DNA of 64,000 nt from Pegea sp. RAD2-039 (lineage: Eukaryota; Chordata; Thaliacea; Salpida; Salpidae). The stretch is from NCBI GenBank assembly GCA_034620365.1, contig JAQGEQ010000263.1:1116001-1180000 (forward strand), in the 5' to 3' direction. Below, piece after piece: positions 1-11,239 of this stretch. The translations under genes and the position numbers were made by a program. Under the pieces are notes generated by a model that made no database searches, was not told where the DNA came from, and saw only the letters and a list, made by a program, of their open reading frames with translations. The first letter of the stretch is position 1, and each line of letters opens with the position of its first letter.

Positions 1-28
1 ATCTTACAATCCTGATCTGGTCACTAAT

Positions 29-2152
29 TTAAGCCACAGTTTTGGAATCAGTTGCTGATGTGACACTGAAAATAACAAAAATAATTTCAAAAATTTCTGC
101 TGAATAGAAACAAGAACTGAAACTTACTCTGCATTATACAGATCATCTGAGATATTGAGCATAAGACTTCCAGCGTCGAGATAAACTCGATTCTGTGCTT
201 GAGACATCTACAATCATCATCAATTACAATCTGCTATGTTTAAGGTGTTTACTCACTGTTTGAGCGATTGTTTGAGCAGCTCGTATACGACGAAGTTTTA
301 GGTAAGCTGGGTTCTTACTGATAGCTTCTCCTAGGTAAGCAATAAAGTTAAAGAAAAAGTTTCAGTTGCTGATAAAAATAGATGATAGATTGGATAATTA
401 AAAGGATATAGTTCTAGCAATTTCAGCTTCTCCTTCAGCCTGGACTATCTTCTGTTGACGTTCTTGTTTCGCTCTTTCAACAATATATTGTGCTCTTTGA
501 GCATCTTGCTGAGCTATTGAAACAAACATCATTTAGTTTATCATCATCTGGCTGGTCATCAGAAGCTTACCAATTTGCTTTTTCTCAACAGCAGCAGTAT
601 ATTCACGACCAAATGTCAAATCAGTGATTGCCACATCATCCAAAATGATGTTGAAGTCTCGAGCTCTTTGCTCCAATTCACGCTTGATTAAAAGCGATAC
701 CTGGAAACAATTTTCATCAAAGTTTTAAGTGTAAACAGGCGAGTACTTGGCACCTTCAACCACCAAACACAAATCTTTGACAGATTTAAGGTGCTACATT
801 CAGCAAATGGATTTGTTTCAGGTGTAAACCAAACTTTTTTTATTTTAATCAAACTAAAAATTTTTTAAAGAAGATTTCATAACAAAAAAGAATTCTCAAC
901 ATTTGATACAAAATATTACCTGAGCACGTTGAGTAATTAGCTGAGAGGCGTTGAACTTTGCCACTACACTTTTTAATACTTCATTTACAATTGAAGGTAA
1001 AACCTAAACAAAAAAATATTCATTATTTAATAGATTGAGATTAAAATAACAAAGTTTTACATTTAATATTAAACCAAAATATTAAAAAAAGTTTAAGAGA
1101 AGCAGACAAACCTTCTCATCATAATCCACACCCAAAGATTGAGTTAGAAATGGCAACTTAGCTGGATCAGGCCGGGTCAAAACTCTTAAATTGATGTTTA
1201 CCATTTGCAAGTCTTTGCTACCTAGATTCAAGTAAAAGATTTATCTTAATTCAAACATTTTATGAGAATTAATCTATAAACTATCAAATTTATTTATTTA
1301 TTTATTTATTTATTACAATAAATGTGAAGGAGGGTGCCTAAAGAGAGCATCTCTCACTAACACACATTCTCACAAATTAGATCTATTTGACCTGTAAACG
1401 AAAAAGTATATGACAATGAAGAATTGCACAGAATCATAGTATTGTAAAATAGAAAAATTCACAGTTTAGAAACGGCAATGTTGGCGATGTTATAACAATT
1501 CAGCTTTTTCTTGAACAGCATAAGTGATTTTGACATGACAATCTCTGATGGCAGATTGTTCCATGTACTGATTGTGCGGTATGAGAAAAAACTTAATCTG
1601 GTTAACGTAGCTGGTGGAGTGGGCTTATTAAGATGTAATTTATGTCTTCTAAGTTGATATAACTTTTTTATATTTAAAAAAAACTGAGTACCAGTAAAAA
1701 TAGAATGCTGAAGGTTTACCTGTTGGAGAACCAACTTTAGAAGGTCTTGAACGAATGTTATAAACAATTGGATATTGAAACCAAGGTATTCTAAAGAGAA
1801 TTTTCAGTTGAATATAATCATAAACTTAAGCAAATTTAAAAGGCTTTCATAGATTAGAAAATATTTTTATTATTGTTGAAGAAAGTCATCACCTAAAATG
1901 TAATCCTTCACCATATACATCAGATTTTACACCTCCAATTCTACTGAACATAACGGCTCTGTGACCACCTTCAACTGTAAAAATGGATTCCTAAAATAAA
2001 AACAAATTGAAAAATCTGAATGTTAGATAGAGGAATGTTGTTTATACTTTTACTCCATAGAAGAGACTACCTCCAAGAAGTAGTAAGCCACCCCCTCCGC
2101 TTAATTGCTTGAGAAGCTTACCAGCTCTACCAACTATATCTTTACCTGACAT
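29..2152 (-). CDS. PHB2: Prohibitin-2 (SPFH/band-7 mitochondrial protein)
   Basis: Prohibitin-2 forms ring complexes with prohibitin-1 in the mitochondrial inner membrane, where it scaffolds proteases and acts in mitophagy. Ten exons are read on the minus strand: 2152-2048, 1990-1893, 1790-1720, 1221-1112, 1003-920, 700-571, 513-410, 334-257, 207-128 and 65-29. They sum to 897 nt, giving 298 residues (human PHB2 has 299). A glycine/leucine-rich N-terminal membrane segment is followed by [17 protein letters not shown], the IPWFQYP motif, [32 protein letters not shown] and the C-terminal coiled coil ending [15 protein letters not shown]. All introns are GT-AG except the one between 410 and 334, which is AT-AC. 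The start is the first ATG of the conserved N-terminus. Intron 3 holds a retrotransposon fragment. Identity is very secure; the last exon is short and slightly less certain. Confidence 0.96.
335..409 (-). other. PHB2: AT-AC (U12-type) spliceosomal intron in PHB2
   Basis: The 75-nt intron begins ATATCCTTTT and ends TTGCTTAC on the minus strand. A TTTCTTTAAC element lies 12 nt before the terminal AC, where the U12 branch point belongs. Splicing here joins GAAATTGCTAGAACT to CTAGGAGAAGCT and restores the conserved prohibitin segment [17 protein letters not shown] in frame. No GT lies downstream of the exon where a standard donor would be needed, and the upstream and downstream exons cannot otherwise be joined in frame. 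The call rests on sequence plus the known consensus for minor-spliceosome AT-AC introns. Confidence 0.9.
1287..1715 (-). mobile_element. Non-LTR retrotransposon 3' fragment (copy 1) in PHB2 intron 3
   Basis: On the minus strand this encodes the very C-terminus of a LINE-type reverse transcriptase polyprotein. The signature is [16 protein letters not shown] followed by [10 protein letters not shown], ending at 1459. A 3' UTR follows and ends in a (TAAA)n run at about 1289-1313. The same DNA family recurs near 3.73-4.69 kb and 23.3-23.8 kb. The open frame runs by chance a further 50 bases into PHB2 exon 3; that overlap is not part of the element. 5'-truncated copies with a simple-repeat tail are typical of target-primed insertion. 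The exact 5' edge is uncertain. Confidence 0.8.
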
Positions 2153-3724
2153 TATTAATATTTAAGTTTAATACCTGAAAAATTAATATTTAAAATTATG
2201 ATGAAAAAGTAAATTTAATAAATTTTATGAAAAAATTAACTTTAAAATAATATCAAAAACATAAATATCTTTCCTAATAATTATATTATATATCTTAATT
2301 ACTTTTAAAAATATTTAATTCATTTTTAAGTAATAATAATTAATTATTAACTATGCTAATTGTTCTTAATAATATAATTATCTTATATAATATAATAATT
2401 TTTAATATAAATAGCAACAAAAAATGGTTTAAATTTAATGAAAAAACGAAAAAATTAAGCAGATAAATGACAAAAATTTTAACTAAACTATAAATACATA
2501 ACTTTTCACAAACAGATAAACTAAAAAATTATATGAATTGATAATAATTCTAAGCAAATGAAAAAGTTGCTCAACTTTGAAAACAAACATTTAAAAAAGT
2601 AACTAAAAAATTATTCTAACTAAATTAAAAATAATTTAAAAAGTTATAATACTTATGTAAGTTAAAAACTATAGAAACAAGACAAATATGTAAAAATAAA
2701 TCAAATTATATTTCTGCTGTAAGGAAACAATATTTAATTAAAAAACAGAAATGAAAAGCTTAAAAAAATATATAATTTCAAATTTAATACATATATAACG
2801 TTATTAATCTTTAATTTTTAATAAAATAAAAAAAATTATTTTAAATAATATTACCCAAGATAATGCTTTAAGCATCTTTGAGAAGTAAGGTAAGTAATAG
2901 AAAAACTCTGATTTTAATTCTAATAGATAAAAAAAGCATCTTATAAAAAATTTTACAAGTTTATAATTTTTTTTTAGATAAGATAAACAAATGAACTAGT
3001 GAACAACAAAACTAATGAGTTAAAATTACCCTTGAAAAATATTTCATATACTTTAAAAACTCAATAAAATAATTACAATTAAATAGAATTATAGCAAAAT
3101 GTTATTAGCTGGGTTATTAGTAGAAAAAATGAAAGATTTTAGCTGTTGTTTGCAGAAAGCGACGAATTTGACCTAGAGAAGCTAACAGATCCATATTACA
3201 AGCATGCACGCAATGTTTCACTTTGTGAAAAATGAAACCTAACTAGAGAATTAAACGATGAAAAACTTTTTTGAAAAACTAAATTAAAAAATTTCAAAAC
3301 GTTTGCTCAAAAAGCAAGAATAAATTATTAGCAGTGAAAAAATAAAATAAAAGAAGTGTTTCTTAAAGAAGGAATCATTTTTCAGTCGTAGAGCAGAAAG
3401 TTATTAGCATAACTTAATCAACTTTTGATCAAAAACTATTAGAGTCGTCAAAAAAGAACTAATAAAAAACGTTACTGCTAAAAATTTTAAATATAAAGCT
3501 CTAACTAATTTAAATTAAAATTACCTGTTGACGAACGATACTACCAAAAAAAATGTTGTGAAAACCATTTGATACGGTAGTTTCATTAGACAATTAAATT
3601 AGCAAAGACTAAAAATAGCACTGTCTATAAGCAACATTGAAGTTAGTAAGATCGTCAAATAGAAAAAATGCTAAAAGTCTTCCAAAGAAGTTTGCTTTGC
3701 TAAACTCGCTATATTGGATTAAAT
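2153..3724. other. Non-coding AT-rich spacer upstream of PHB2
   Basis: This is the 5' flank of PHB2 and is probably its promoter and leader. No open frame with recognisable protein content, RNA gene or repeat was seen. Splice-site-like strings such as the one near 2850 could mark 5' UTR exons but cannot be supported by reading alone. Confidence 0.5.
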
Positions 3725-4690
3725 AATAATGAAGAGAGCACCTCTCGCTAACACACATTCTCACAAATAACAGTTATTAAGTCAAAAATACAGAAAGCGA
3801 AATATGTAACACATGGCATTTTGGTATAATATTTAGGTAAGTGTGGTTTTTTGCTGTCTAGAGAAAAAGGCATACCTTTTTCGATTGACTCTTTAACGAT
3901 GTTAGTAAACTTTGAGTAAATAGTATTGATGCCTTCGGAAGAGTTTAAAACAGAAATCCAGTCAACATCTGACAAAAATGTGTTAATACCATTATAATTT
4001 CCACAGTAAAAATTCCTTTTGCTTAAAGTTTTAACGTTCATAAAAAAAGTTTGATGGAGCTTGAATTCAATCATATTGTGATCGCATAAAGGAGCAAAAG
4101 GTTCTTTTTGATCAACGTAGATAATGTTCTCATGTTTATTATTACCACTAACTTGGGTCGGAAAAGTTACTATCTGAGATAGATTACTGACATCGAGGAA
4201 GCTTACAGAGGCATGACTTAGAACGGCTGAATTAGTATTATCGCTATCCAAGTTAAACGATTTTCCCATAAATTCTAAATTCGGGGTATTCCAATCAATT
4301 TTACTAAAATTAAAATCCCCCAAAATATATAACTCAGGACACACAACACTCTTCAGAACCTTCAATAAAATCTTAACAGTAACCTCATCAGTAATTTTAA
4401 AGGGAGGTAGGTAGGTACATATAAAACGATAAAATTTGGACTTTAAATAATTAAAATCAAAAGCGATAATCTCAAATCCTGGAAAATTAATGGCATCGAT
4501 ATGAATTACAGTAGGTAACGACGCATATGGTCGAAAAGGCGTCTTAGGAAGACATGTCTTAAAAATAATGGATTAATTTACTTGAGTTTTTTGTTGAGTA
4601 ACATTTCGTATCACAAATGCAGAGTGTTTTACCAACCATTACCTTGTCCCTAGCAAGTTAAATCTTCGATTCAAACCTAACTTTCGAAAT
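3725..4690 (-). mobile_element. Non-LTR retrotransposon, endonuclease fused to 3' tail (copy 2)
   Basis: A long minus-strand reading encodes part of an AP-type endonuclease: an upstream portion with FYRFICTYLPPFKI, then LYILGDFNFSKIDWN (the GDFN active-site motif) and, further on, LCDHNMIEFKL (the DH motif). An in-frame stop near 4576 interrupts the upstream part, so the copy is dead. Immediately after PHLPKYYTK the sequence becomes the 3' UTR seen in the other copies, including AGAGAGCACCTCTCGCTAACACACATTCTCACAAA-like DNA shared with copy 1 (1350-1376). The reverse transcriptase is therefore missing between endonuclease and tail. Boundaries are approximate. Confidence 0.82.
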
Positions 4691-4720
4691 TGAGGAAAGA
4701 AAAAGTTTTGAGCTGATTCT

Positions 4721-4915
4721 TTACAATTTGATAAAGTCAGAATCAATTTCAAATACTTCAAGCAAAGAAACGATCTGCCAATAAAGCTGTTCTGACAATG
4801 TCGAGCTATCCACTGAAAAAAGAAGTTTTCCGCGCCGCATCATAAGAGAGACTACTAAGATGGTATTTGTTCTTCTTCCAAGAAAATTATCGGGAGCAAA
4901 ATAAGGGTCTTTGTA
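4721..4915 (-). pseudogene. Unassigned 64-codon open frame, possible coding relic
   Basis: A stop-free minus-strand stretch of 64 codons contains FLGRRTNTILVVSLMMRRGK and a following segment with paired acidic and hydrophobic residues. It has no start codon of its own and no clear splice sites. The composition looks protein-like for such AT-rich DNA and it sits next to the retrotransposon copy, so it may be transposon-derived or a decayed exon. I do not recognise the family. Confidence 0.25.
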
Positions 4916-5698
4916 TCATTTTTGCAGACCTCACAAAAGTCTTCTAAACTGTTAAAAGAAAAGTCCTATGGACGATTACTAAACGTCTTAAGTGTCCACC
5001 AAAGTTTACCAGTTTTTCAACTGATTTTGTAACTACTTAAAGATATGTAACTTTTACCAACAACTATCTGCTACCAGCTACCTATTCTACTTTACTATTT
5101 ATTTATAAACAAAATTACTAACTTTTTTTAAATCTTTGCAACTCTCGTTGAAGTTCTTTGCTTTTAATGGATTAATTTACAATAAATTAAACTAAATTTG
5201 ATTATTTTATACTTTATTGCTTGGATGAAAGATCTTTAACTGCTTTCAATTTCTTGCTTTCAAACAACATAATATTTTTTTTCAAATTTATATTTTAAGA
5301 TTTAATCTTAAAACTAAAGATGCTTGATCAATTTCAAATAGTTTATTTATAAAAAAGTTCTTATAATTGTTCAAACCTTTAAAAGGAACAATTAGAGTTT
5401 TCATACAACTTGAGGATATTTTAAGAATGTGTCTTGCTTCAAAATATAATGCCAAATACAGAACTAAATGATAAATTCGTTGGCCAGATACTCAGAAGAA
5501 TTCTTTAAATGATATTTTAATAACTTTGTTCAGTTGTCGGAATAATGCTTATACCTTGTACAAAAATTTATTTAGATCAAAATATGAATTTGAATTCTAA
5601 TTAAGTTAGTGTTACTGAACTAATTTAAATATTTTAAGCACTGAAACGGTTCTGAGAGTAAAAAATATCTATAGGTAAATTTTTATTCGAAACAGCGC

Positions 5699-5780
5699 AC
5701 TGGGTTGGCCGAGTGGTTAAGGCGTTGGACTTAAGTTCCAATGGACGGTGTCCGCGTGGGTTCGAACCCCACACCCAGTA
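5699..5780 (+). tRNA. tRNA-Leu (anticodon UAA)
   Basis: The 82-nt sequence folds as a type II tRNA. The acceptor stem is ACTGGGT paired with ACCCAGT. The D-arm holds GGCCGAGTGGTTAAGGC, the anticodon arm is TTGGA-CTTAAGT-TCCAA with anticodon TAA, a variable arm of class II length follows, and the T-arm contains GGTTCGAACCC. The leucine A-box and B-box internal promoters are intact. Discriminator A is at 5780, and a T run (about 5786-5790) can end Pol III transcription. There is no intron and no encoded CCA, as expected for a eukaryotic nuclear gene. Confidence 0.97.
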
Positions 5781-6063
5781 TAAACTTTTTGAATTGTAGC
5801 TTTTAGATGAAATGTTTATTTGAAGTTTTAATCACAAGTATCTTGTATGAGATTTATTATTTTAAAGTTGAAACTAATGTTTAACATTTGAGTTTGATTC
5901 AAAAGTTGGTTCTCACCCCCAAAAAAACTTTGAATATATTAACAACAAATAAGGAGATGACATTGTCATGAGTCACACATGTTTAAAACTGAGTAAATTG
6001 TTTTCTACTGTTTTAAAATCGGTGCTGTAAATATCTTTAGATGTTTATTTCTTATGATAATTT

Positions 6064-6111
6064 GTTTTAGAATGGTTTTGTTTTAGAATGGTTTTGTTTT
6101 AGAATGGTTTT
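6064..6111. repeat. Three tandem copies of a 16-bp unit
   Basis: The unit GTTTTAGAATGGTTTT is repeated three times without a mismatch. It is a minisatellite-like local duplication in non-coding DNA with no evident function. Confidence 0.9.
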
Positions 6112-6210
6112 GTTTTTTAATAAACTTTAAGATTATTTACTTCCATGAAGTAATTTGCAGCCATTCGTTAAACTGATACACAAATAAAACCTCAAAACTT
6201 TAATCAGTTT

Positions 6211-6420
6211 TTGACATGTTCTCGTGAGTTAAATTTTGATATGCACACTGATAAAAAGGTTTTAAAAATCAATACTTGCCGCAAAAGTTTTATGAGCTCT
6301 TTTAACTTAACTTGTTTCATCCGATCATATGCTGGTAAAAAACCTGAATGTGAAGTTTGTGGAAATTGCGGGACACTGTTTGTCTATCCTTCCATTTTAA
6401 GTTGTCTGTGTGATGATTGA
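6211..6420 (+). pseudogene. Decayed C2H2 zinc-finger fragment
   Basis: The 69-codon open frame resembles linked C2H2 fingers that have lost key residues. HTDKKVLKINTCRKSF occupies the place of a linker plus first Cys, SSFNLTCFIRSYAGKKPECEVCG occupies the helix, the HTGEKP-type linker and the next CxxC. The first Cys of one pair and both zinc-binding His residues are missing, so no intact finger remains. It is read as the remnant of a zinc-finger gene or retrocopy; a chance resemblance is possible but unlikely given the spacing. Confidence 0.5.
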
Positions 6421-7095
6421 TAAAAGGCTCTTTAATTTCAGAGAAACTAATAAATCGACTGTTTATAAATAAATATATATATTATGAATATAAATAATTC
6501 TTCCGTCTAAAAAAATAAAACTTAAAAAAAAATTTATTTATTTTTAAAGGTTAAGTTAAATAGTTTAATATATTTTAAATTTCATTTATTATTAAACAGT
6601 TGAACTGTAAATGTTTATCAGTAGTAGTTGTGGGCTAATGTTTAAAAATAAACATTCATTAGTGAAAGTTTTTCTTTAAATTATATGGAAACTTAAAATT
6701 GTCAAAACAAACTGCTAAAAGTTGAGATTGTAGATTTCTAATTTTCAGTAAATTTGATGATTCATAGTTAAACTCGTAATTGTCTTTTAAACTACCTTGG
6801 CAAGGTTTTTTAGTTAACTGGCATTTTATGTAGGCGTATTTAAGTATTTTTTTGGTTATATTTCTATTGAAAAGGATTCTTTATCGATTATTAGACCTTT
6901 ATTTGGTAAGTAGTGAGACAAGTTTAGATAGAAAAAATATAGTTTTGTATAATTGTATTAGTATACAAAATACAATCGTATATTATAACTATTATAAATA
7001 TTATTTTATATTATCTTTATCTTTATTGAAATTTATTTTATGATAAAAATTAGAGATAAACCTTTTTGGGATATGTTTTTATCTATGGCTAGTAT

Positions 7096-7160
7096 TTAAC
7101 CTTTATCATTACTTAAACCAGTAAATGGCTACGGGCAATTTTTTTTGTTTATTTTTGTCT
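7096..7160 (+). repeat. Short dispersed repeat shared with 23.3 kb
   Basis: The string ACTTAAACCAGTAAATGGCT and the following GGGCAA plus T-rich stretch recur nearly unchanged at about 23312-23365, next to the third retrotransposon copy. It is therefore either a separate short repeat or the distal 3' end of the same retrotransposon family. Confidence 0.6.
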
Positions 7161-7267
7161 AAATTATTTTTTGTTTATTCTGCATTTCTAATATCAACAA
7201 TATCATCTGTTTCAGTATTTATCGTTTTAATTTTATAGATTTTTATCAAAAGCAAAGATCAGACGAA

Positions 7268-9188
7268 ATGAAGACACCTCATCTGGGATTTACTCTGATA
7301 TTTTTTGTTGCTTTGTTTACTTCAAATTATTCTCGACAAGTTCTAAACAAACAGAATGATCGTTATGCTCCGAAATATGTTGTAGATCTTGATGTTGATC
7401 CTTATAATAGGTATGAAGATATTTTTGTAATATTTGAAGCTATGAATGGTTGATTTTAATTTTTAATTAATAAAAATATTTAATAAACATCGTGATCGAG
7501 AATTTTAAAGATGTAACTTTATTAAAGTTATTGTTAAGATGTTTAAATTTGATTAATCCTTATTATTATTTTATGTTATTTACACGTCAGTTTATTGGTT
7601 TTTCAGAAGTCAATTGATTTATTTTGATTATTTTAATATAGATGGACTCATATAGCAGAAAATTATAATGGAAAAATGATAGAGATTTGGCTGAATATTT
7701 TCATGAGGTAATCTTATAGTTTTTCGAAATTAGATGAAATAAATGACTTTTTATCACCAGCAAGTCATTTTTCTAAGATAAAAATTAAACAAAACTTAAA
7801 TCGTTTATTAAAAAAAATATCTCATTAAAAAACAATCCAGAAAACTGGAAACAGAATCGAAATACTATGAAGAGATCATGGAGAGACTCACTGAGAATTT
7901 AGATAACTTCTTGGGAGTGACATTTGCTCAAGAACTCAGAGGCTTGAGTGCTGCTCTTAATATAGAAACCAAAAAGTTACTTTTAGCAAACTTCATGTAT
8001 GAACTTACAGCATTCAACTCTTCGAGCGCAAAGTAAATCAGTTATTCATACTTTTACAACACTTTAACGACAGAATTAAGAAAAATATTTCTTGCAGTAA
8101 AGCATGCACTAGTATAGTTGCTGAGGATGAAAATGGAAATATTTATCATGGTCGAAACTTAGATTATGATGGAGCAGAATTGCTAAGAGATTTTATAATA
8201 GAAATTGATTTTCAACGAAATGGAAGAGTAAATTTTAACAACCTTTTAACTAGACATTTTACTATTTTTCTGTCAATTAAAACATACTATTTGTAAAACA
8301 ATTTATCTTAAGTTATCTTTTGCTTCGGTTAATAGTTTTATATTTTCATTTTGTTGTTAACTTTATATGTTTCTTCAGTTATTTATTATTTCTAGACATT
8401 ATACAAAGCAACAAGTTTAGTTGGTTCAATCAGCGTGCCAACTGGTGTTAAGTCTGGTGCATTTTCAATCACTGGTAACCAACGAAACACTGGAAGCGTC
8501 TTAGACAACATATTTTCAGCTATTTTAGGATCAAAAATGAACTTTCTTCTCATTAGACAAGTAAGTTATTTTTAATCTAAATTAAAACCATTAAACTTGT
8601 TGATGAATTCTAGATTCTAGAAACCGCAGATACATACGATGAAGCTTTGAATATTCTTTCATCAACACCAGTAATTGCTCCGATGTATTATATTATAGCT
8701 GGAGTTGAATCAGGTGAAGGAGCTATTGTAGTTCGTGATGCTCTTAACAATGTAGAAACGATTACATTAAGAAATCAGACAAATATACCGTGAGTTGATC
8801 TTATCTTTATTGATAATAAGATCAAAACGTTTTTAACTTCATTTAGTAAAAGCTTTTTTCTATCAGCAAATGGTTTTTGATTGAAACAAACTATGAACCT
8901 TGGCTTCAACCACCACCTAATGATGATAGACGAAAAGTTGGTATATTAGAAATGGAAAAAATGGGGCAAAGACAGTTTTCGTTATCAAAAATGGAAACGG
9001 TAAAAGTCTTTTTAAAATATTTTATAGATATAAAAATTCAATGTAAAGCTTGTTGATGTATAAATTAATGTTATTTCCAACAGGTTCTTCGCACATATCA
9101 TATTCTTAACCACAGAACTGTTTACACATCTTTAATTTCTGCTGCTCCGTTTAATATGACCACATTAATACGTTACAATATTCCATAA
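7268..9188 (+). CDS. Acid ceramidase / N-acylethanolamine acid amidase-like hydrolase
   Basis: This N-terminal nucleophile amidase family acts in the lysosome on ceramide or N-acylethanolamines. Eight exons are read: 7268-7410, 7642-7707, 7841-8032, 8098-8227, 8396-8560, 8614-8789, 8867-8999 and 9084-9188, summing to 1110 nt (369 residues; human NAAA 359, ASAH1 395). A signal peptide (GFTLIFFVALFTSNYS) starts the protein. The catalytic cysteine is Cys137 in NKACTSIVAEDENG, which would become the new N-terminus of the beta chain after self-cleavage. IYHGRNLDYDG, the FSITGNQRNTG segment, the ETNYEPW motif and DDRRK follow as in the family. Sequence does not settle ceramidase versus NAAA specificity, so no symbol is given. 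All introns are short GT-AG. Confidence 0.94.
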
Positions 9189-11230
9189 TTGTGTTTAGTG
9201 TGATTATAACAAACACTGATGATTAATGTTGTATAAATCAACCTGTAAAAGGTACTGATAACATCAATTTCTATCACTAAAATTTACAGTATACTTCTTT
9301 CATCTGTTTATTTCAAATTTAATTTTTAGAGTCAGTTCATATATTTAGTAATAATGTTGCGAAAAAAACTTGTGGTAGTAATTTGGTTGCTACATCTGTT
9401 AAAGTTTTGTACAAAAATATTAAAAAGAAATATTGCTGATTATTTTTTGTTTGTTTCATGAACTCATTCAGACAAGTAATCAATAAAAATAGATTTAAAG
9501 AATTAAGTCTAGGTTAAATTTGAATTTCTATTACATAGACAAAATATTGAAGAGGTTGTTAGAGCGCTATTATATTTTCTTTGAGATAAACTACTAAAGT
9601 TCTGTATACTAAGTTTTAATTTCAATTTAACTGAGATTTTATACTCATATCTTAGTACAAACAGACGCCAATGAAATCCAGAAATTTCTTAAGAATTGAT
9701 TGGATGTTCACAAATTTATAGAAAGATTAATCCATGTAATTGCTTGTACTAATATTTTGAAACTTAAAACTTCATATGACTTGTAAAGATTTTCTTAATG
9801 TTTATTAAACATAAAGGAGTTATTTATGAAGTTATTGATAAAGTATATTTAAAAATACTGAATGATTTTATTAGCCCAAAAGTTTGTAAATAGACGTTTC
9901 AGTAGTTTTCCTTATTCGCAATAAACTAAATTACTATAAGCTGTTTTCAATTTACCAAAATTCTGGCATCTTATTTTGCTGTAAAATGAAATTAGTAAGT
10001 GTCTAACCGTTGGTGAATCAACAAAAGTATGACAAACTGCTTAAAATTTATTGGTAAGTTAAAAAATAAATATTTAAAAATACGTTCGAAAACCTTGAAA
10101 GATCTTTTGGTTTAAAAGTTCAAATAGTTTGTCTGAATTTTTTGTTTGAAAATAACAACTTTTACAGCTAACTTCAGTCAGTATGTAGGTTCCTTGGTGA
10201 TGTAGGATTTTGATGAAGTGGCTAGGAAGATGCAAGAAAGGTACAAAGGTCGTTGTATCTGTAGAGAGTGAAGCTCGCAGTAGAAAGATGTTACAGAAAT
10301 TAGTTAAAAACTAGGAAAAGGCAACGGAAATAGAAATAACTAGATTGAATTGGGCTAACAATTGAAAAAAAATATCTTTTCAGCTTTTTCGCTGAGCTAG
10401 AAAACAGTTTAAAAATTTGATTTCCAACTGCAGCTGAAAACCAAGCTATCTTTAACTGAATTTGTTAGCTGGCTTTTTGTAAGAACAAAATCTCACCACT
10501 TCGTAAAATTGCCTTTTTTATAATAATAAAGTGTAAATGTTTAAATTGTTTGATTACTTTCAATGTTTTCACAGAAAATAATTTAAAAAGTGACAAGAAA
10601 GTTTTTAGTAATAAAAAAATACATTGAATTATTTGTCACGGTTTTCGGGAATATAAATACAATAAATAAGCTGCGAGTATTATCAGTACAGAGCTTACAT
10701 CTGTATAGAAAGCTTTAAAAGTGGTTTGAATGCTGGTTTGATTGAAAACCTTTTTTGGAAGTTAAACCTTCATACAGGATTAAAACTAAGGTTGAAGTTC
10801 TAGTAGTTTCACTTTCTTAAAAGTCAGTTGAATGGAGATTTATAAATTGAAGTGAACGTTTATTAATAAGTTTTATTGATTTTTGCAAATATCTTTAAGC
10901 TTTGTAATAGTTACTGAAGAAAAGAAATTCTTTCTATAAAGATCATGGAATATATTGAAGATTATTTGAGTATTATAAAAAATTGCAGTTCACTTAAACT
11001 ACAAGTACTTGCTTTGTAGTTGAGGTTGGTTTATTGATGGTTTTTCATTCTAAGAGTCTTTCATATATTTGTATGTGATATCTTGTGTTTATCACCATTA
11101 TTAGTAGTTTTACTAATTTTGGTTACTACATATCAACTTCAATTTAATTTATATTTATTGATTAGTGTTTTGGAATAACATTGATAAAATTTCAGTTGGT
11201 TTCTTTTATTTTTTATATATAAGTAAAAGT
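9189..11230. other. Mostly non-coding spacer downstream of the amidase gene
   Basis: It contains no intact gene that I can support. One short decayed coding-like patch lies at 10215-10312 and is listed separately. The rest is AT-rich with stops in all frames. Confidence 0.5.
10215..10312 (+). pseudogene. Short charged, helix-like coding relic
   Basis: Two overlapping frames give protein-like pieces: DEVARKMQERYKGRCICRE then a stop, and VVSVESEARSRKMLQKLVKN then a stop. The composition is much richer in G and C than its surroundings. A frameshifted remnant of a coiled-coil or helical exon would explain it. The family is not recognised. Confidence 0.3.
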
Positions 11231-11239
11231 AAAAACTTA

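Noticed and set aside
1716-1767. Extension of the retrotransposon open frame into PHB2 exon 3
   Set aside because: The bases code for conserved prohibitin residues in the PHB2 frame; the transposon-frame translation there is accidental read-through.
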